Shown: one piece after another, positions 6,389 to 9,416 of the stretch
Numbering within the stretch: the stretch's first letter is position 1
Layout of the letters: every line of letters begins with the position of its first letter
Assembly (NCBI GenBank): GCA_937996595.1
Contig: CALKVC010000072.1
Coordinates: 1-9,416, forward strand
Direction of reading: 5' to 3'
DNA from: an uncultured Chitinophagaceae bacterium
GTDB taxonomy: Bacteria; Bacteroidota; Bacteroidia; Chitinophagales; Chitinophagaceae
DNA length: 9,416 nt
Position numbers and translations under genes: made by a program
The notes under the pieces: generated by a model
What the model was told of the DNA's origin: nothing
What the model saw: only the letters and a program-made list of their open reading frames with translations
The model's database searches: none

Positions 6389-9136
6389 CTACAAATCATA
6401 AAAATACCTCGTACGGTTCACCTTGAGGTCTCTGAGCATACCAGATTTGGGGCTTATGCTGATATTGAAAAACCTGAACTTACCAACCGGAGAAATATTG
6501 ATGGCCATCTGCCAGCAATGCATTTCCCTGGACAGGAACATGCTGATGGTTCCGATCTCTTTGGTGGTGATGTTATAAAACCCGTTAACACCCAGTTTCC
6601 ATTTTGGTGTGAGGTTTACGGAAGCATTCCAGTTTACATCCTGGTTAAACTGCGTGGTAAAGCCACTGTTATCGGTTCTGCGTATCCGTGAGAAACGAAG
6701 CGAATAGGAAAGGTCGATACTCCAGGGTATGGAGAAATCGGCGAATTCGCCGGGATTATTGTTTATATAAGCTGCTTCCTGCTGGTATTCATCCAGCGGG
6801 TAACCGTTGGCGTCATATCCCTGTTGAAGCATGCTGCTTTGCGGGGCTGTTGTTGATTTTTTCCCCGACTTCTCCCCGCCCCTGAAAGAGCTTTGCAGGG
6901 ACACGCTTCCTGAAGTTAATGTTCCCACCGAAAACTTTTCAGACCATACAAATTTATCAACCGGCCGCCCCAGCGTATCAGTCAAATACGGGTCAAGAAT
7001 GGCGTTAGCTGTTATGTTCACTTTTTCAAAAAGGTTACTCCTTGCCGATAGTGCAAAGGGGCTCAGCCTGAAAGATTTTGCCATGAAGTTATAACTGCTG
7101 TTGATGCTGAAACCATCCAGCAGGCTCACTTTCTTCAACGACGCTTCTCCCGTGTCTTTCCGGTTCCGCACTTTCATCTGAATGTTATTATCTATGCCGA
7201 AATTGATACCGCCGAAACGCCCTTCTGAAAATACCCCGTAAATGCTTCTTTCATACACGGAATAGCGGGCAGTATTGCCAAATGTATCCACCTGTGTGCT
7301 GTAATAAGCCCTGCCAGTAAAATCGGGTTTATAATTGGCCGAAAGTGTTGGCCTGATTTCGTGGCGGATGGCCTGCACCCTGCTGCTTTTCCTGAACGTG
7401 AACATGCCGAAAATACGGGTGGCGATACCGATACCGAAATTCATGTCACGCGCCGAATAAAACCCTTTCTTTACCACCGTATCCAGTTTCCTGTTTGTAC
7501 TGTTCCATGTTCTGATGAACTTTTCCTGGTACCATCTTTCCTGGTAACTTACGGTTGGGGAAACCTGGAAAGCGCCCATCTGCGGTAATGATAAAGTAAT
7601 GGGTACGCTGTGGCCCGCACCCCATTGCCACCGGTCAACCAATTGCCTTCCAATATTACTGGCCGTATCATAGAAAGATGAAAGGCTCCTGATATTGGTA
7701 TTTAAAGCCAGCCCTATGTTTTCATACCATTTCAACTCACCAACCACATCTTTTCTCCGGAACGGGTATTGTGTATTTACATTGAAAGCAATATCCGGCA
7801 GGTTGATGTTTATCAGCCGTTGCGTGGTATTCTGGTTATGGTTGGCACTCACGGAAACATTGAACGGTTTGTCTTTCCAAACTTTTGCATACGTGATGGA
7901 GGACTGCATCTGGTTGGTGAAATTCCTGGCCGGGCTGTTTGGCACCTGTGCATTAAACTTGCTGCTTCCGGCATTTACATTGGCGCTGAAACTAACCCCC
8001 GGCCTCGCTTTTGTATCTGCCGTATGGCTCCACCTGAGATTATAGGCCCTGGAAGAAGTATAATCAGGGTCACCCTTGAAATTTGTTTTGAAATGCTGTA
8101 CATCAAAAGAAAAATTGCCCTGGTATCTGTATTTTTTAAAATAGCGTGGGTTCACATTTGCTGTCCAGCCGCCATAAGAATAAATGGTACCTCTCAGTAT
8201 CACATCCCAGGTCTGGCTGAGTATCTTATAATATCCAAGCCCTTCCAGCGCCAGCCCCTGCTGGTCGTTGGCTGTAAATGATGGTGCAATCAGGCCCGAG
8301 TGCCTGCCCTGGCTCATCGGAAAAATTCCGAATGGAAGGTAAATAGGTATGGGTACCGATTCAAATTCAGGATGAACCGGGCCGCTGTATGCCGTTTTCT
8401 TATTGATGAATTTTATTTTGTTGCTGATGAATGCAAAATGCGGCGTATCAAGGTTGCAGGTGGTAAACCTGGCACGCTGTGCATAAAATACATCCTTGTC
8501 AATCTTCTTTATCTTTTCACCGTACACATACATTTCTCCCTGTTGCGTATAAGTGCCTTTTGTTAACCCCTTGCCTGTTTTCATGTTGTAAACGATCGTA
8601 TCGCTCTTCGTCTTGAAATCACCCTGCGAATATGCCGGATACGTGATCTCCCTGCCGGTACTGTCTTTTTTCAGGTATGCTTTTACCAGGCTGGTCTGCT
8701 GGTCATATTCAATAAGTGGTGCCGTAAGTTCATTGTCTTCATAACTTACTTTTGAAACTTTTCCATAAAGGATCAGCCTTTTTCCCGGAACATCAAAAAC
8801 CATGGAATCATCGGCATGATAGGCAACTGGCGCTGTTAATGCATTTCCCGACTTCTTATAGGTGATGGTATCATTCAATGGTTTAAGGGTGGTATCCTTA
8901 CCCGTTCTGGTAAAAACCCCTGAATCAATTTTGTTTAATGCCTGAATGGGAATATCAGGTATGCTGTCTTTTGCGGGCTTTTTCTTTTTAGGAGGTATGG
9001 TATCTCTCGTTGAACTAATGTGAAAATCTTTTACGGCAGCAACAGACAATTCATATTGCATCGTTAATAAGGCCAGCAGTGACGCCGATAGCCAGGCCAA
9101 TATATTTTTTGCCTTACCTTTGTACAGATGGTTCAT
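6389..9136 (-). CDS. lptD: LPS-assembly outer-membrane protein LptD (OstA/Imp)
   Basis: This is the outer-membrane beta-barrel that receives LPS from the periplasmic Lpt bridge and inserts it in the outer leaflet with LptE. The 915-residue protein starts with a basic-hydrophobic signal peptide (about 1-33). A low-complexity Lys/Pro/Asp region (about 44-65) follows, then an OstA/LptA-like periplasmic domain (about 100-235) with the family block FTTCNLDTPHF (224-234). VPIPIYLPFG (261-270) and the GRHSGLIAPSF segment (277-287) match the E. coli entry to the barrel. The rest is a barrel of alternating strands ending in aromatic residues. Only two cysteines are present, Cys227 and Cys874. The frame extends 15 bases upstream to a TTG at 9151, but that codon overlaps the -7 box, so the ATG at 9136 was chosen. 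LptE and the other Lpt genes are outside the window. Confidence 0.9.
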   Translation of the reverse strand: MNHLYKGKAKNILAWLSASLLALLTMQYELSVAAVKDFHISSTRDTIPPKKKKPAKDSIPDIPIQALNKIDSGVFTRTGKDTTLKPLNDTITYKKSGNALTAPVAYHADDSMVFDVPGKRLILYGKVSKVSYEDNELTAPLIEYDQQTSLVKAYLKKDSTGREITYPAYSQGDFKTKSDTIVYNMKTGKGLTKGTYTQQGEMYVYGEKIKKIDKDVFYAQRARFTTCNLDTPHFAFISNKIKFINKKTAYSGPVHPEFESVPIPIYLPFGIFPMSQGRHSGLIAPSFTANDQQGLALEGLGYYKILSQTWDVILRGTIYSYGGWTANVNPRYFKKYRYQGNFSFDVQHFKTNFKGDPDYTSSRAYNLRWSHTADTKARPGVSFSANVNAGSSKFNAQVPNSPARNFTNQMQSSITYAKVWKDKPFNVSVSANHNQNTTQRLININLPDIAFNVNTQYPFRRKDVVGELKWYENIGLALNTNIRSLSSFYDTASNIGRQLVDRWQWGAGHSVPITLSLPQMGAFQVSPTVSYQERWYQEKFIRTWNSTNRKLDTVVKKGFYSARDMNFGIGIATRIFGMFTFRKSSRVQAIRHEIRPTLSANYKPDFTGRAYYSTQVDTFGNTARYSVYERSIYGVFSEGRFGGINFGIDNNIQMKVRNRKDTGEASLKKVSLLDGFSINSSYNFMAKSFRLSPFALSARSNLFEKVNITANAILDPYLTDTLGRPVDKFVWSEKFSVGTLTSGSVSLQSSFRGGEKSGKKSTTAPQSSMLQQGYDANGYPLDEYQQEAAYINNNPGEFADFSIPWSIDLSYSLRFSRIRRTDNSGFTTQFNQDVNWNASVNLTPKWKLGVNGFYNITTKEIGTISMFLSREMHCWQMAINISPVGKFRFFNISISPKSGMLRDLKVNRTRYFYDL

Positions 9137-9148
9137 AGCTGGGAAAAG

Positions 9149-9156
9149 CAAAATTA
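9149..9156 (-). promoter_or_regulatory. lptD promoter, -7 box TAATTTTG
   Basis: On the minus strand this is TAATTTTG, a perfect TAnnTTTG match. No TTG is present at the -33 distance; that position is occupied by the left arm of an inverted repeat. Transcription would start near 9145, giving a leader of only about 9 nt before the ATG at 9136. Confidence 0.6.
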
Positions 9157-9170
9157 GCTATATTACCATA

Positions 9171-9200
9171 ATGTAATTGTGAATAATTATACAATTACAT
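9171..9200. promoter_or_regulatory. Perfect 10+10 bp inverted repeat, candidate lptD/amidase operator
   Basis: ATGTAATTGT (9171-9180) and ACAATTACAT (9191-9200) are exact inverted copies around a 10 nt spacer, so the arm centres are 20 bp apart, two helical turns. It sits between divergent lptD and the amidase gene, across the expected -33 region of lptD. It is AT-rich, has no T-tail and is unlikely to be a terminator. A dimeric DNA-binding protein site is the simplest reading. Confidence 0.5.
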
Positions 9201-9225
9201 AAACCTGATTAAATTCCTGATAACC

Positions 9226-9366
9226 ATGTTCAAGAACAGCATTGTATCTTTTATATTTCTTTTATTCACTTCCCTGTCCTGTTTCAATGCAGCTTTGGCC
9301 CAACCGGGTAAATTGATCAAAACGATCATTGTGGATGCCGGGCATGGCGGGCAAGATGCCGGTGCT
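9226..9366 (+). CDS. N-acetylmuramoyl-L-alanine amidase, N-terminal fragment
   Basis: This is a periplasmic zinc amidase of the Amidase_3 type, which cleaves the bond between N-acetylmuramic acid and L-alanine in peptidoglycan. Only 47 residues are real. A signal peptide with Lys3 and a hydrophobic core ends at an AxA-type site, ALA|Q (residue 26). After it comes the start of the catalytic domain, IIVDAGHGGQDAGA (34-47), in which His40 is the first zinc ligand of the family. Cys19 does not fit a lipobox well. The frame stays open to the end of the window, but the bases from 9367 onward are sequencing adapter, so the residues they encode must be discarded. It is divergent from lptD with a 89 bp gap. 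No perfect TAnnTTTG box is present upstream; TAATTGTG at 9174-9181 is one mismatch away. Confidence 0.85.
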
Positions 9367-9416
9367 AGATCGGAAGAGCGTCGTGTAGGGAAAGAGTGTC
9401 TTCGCCTGTGTAGATC
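9367..9416 (+). other. Illumina TruSeq adapter contamination at contig end
   Basis: From 9367 the sequence begins AGATCGGAAGAGC and continues for 33 nt (to 9399) as the reverse complement of the TruSeq P5-side adapter. An 8-base index CTTCGCCT follows (9400-9407), the reverse complement of AGGCGAAG, which I recall as TruSeq i5 index D505. The last 9 bases, GTGTAGATC, continue the adapter toward the P5 end. The segment is not biological and should be trimmed. Confidence 0.98.

Noticed and set aside
7769..8281. Open frame of 170 codons on the plus strand inside lptD
   Set aside because: It lies wholly antisense to the strongly supported lptD frame, has no promoter or recognisable domain, and its Cys/Arg-rich composition is typical of a shadow frame. 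The same applies to the other plus-strand frames within 6389-9136.
9367..9416. Continuation of the amidase with a basic, Cys-containing tail
   Set aside because: The bases match an Illumina adapter plus index, so the translated residues are artefactual.

Overview
The window reads as a chromosomal fragment of a Bacteroidota member, most likely from or near the Chitinophagaceae (an inference from style, not a database match). The signs are: an OmpA-family protein with thrombospondin type 3 repeats, a futalosine-pathway menaquinone gene, an LptD of the Bacteroidota form, no Shine-Dalgarno sequences in front of any gene, and four perfect matches plus supporting context for the Bacteroidota housekeeping -7 promoter motif TAnnTTTG. 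It looks like core housekeeping sequence: no mobile element, phage gene, toxin or CRISPR array was seen.

Layout. 8-1264 (-) is a NupG-type nucleoside:proton symporter, divergent from 1457-2617 (+), mqnE, a radical SAM enzyme of menaquinone synthesis. A 15-16 bp tandem repeat array and a strong bidirectional terminator separate mqnE from the convergent 2884-4215 (-) OmpA/TSP3 outer-membrane protein. A 334 bp divergent intergenic region carries the ompA promoter and the promoter of a tRNA-Arg(UCU) gene at 4550-4623, which has its own terminator. Next comes a two-gene unit, ung (uracil-DNA glycosylase, 4838-5521) and plsC (lysophosphatidate acyltransferase, 5523-6260), separated by 1 nt. An 11-copy 7 bp tandem array fills the gap to the convergent 6389-9136 (-) lptD gene. 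Divergent from lptD is the start of an N-acetylmuramoyl-L-alanine amidase at 9226 (+).

The right-hand half has an envelope theme: PlsC makes phospholipid precursor, LptD inserts LPS into the outer membrane, the amidase cuts peptidoglycan, and the OmpA-like protein ties the outer membrane to peptidoglycan. Co-regulation is not shown, except for a 10+10 bp palindrome placed between lptD and the amidase.

The last 50 bases (9367-9416) are not genomic. They are an Illumina TruSeq adapter with its 8-base index. Genuine sequence ends at 9366, and the amidase is truncated there. I found no convincing undescribed system. The items most worth checking are the adapter tail, the palindromes in two divergent promoter regions, a LexA-box-like palindrome in the ung leader, the two tandem arrays, the cysteine pair in LptD and the Leu-to-Phe change in the Ung DNA-intercalating loop.
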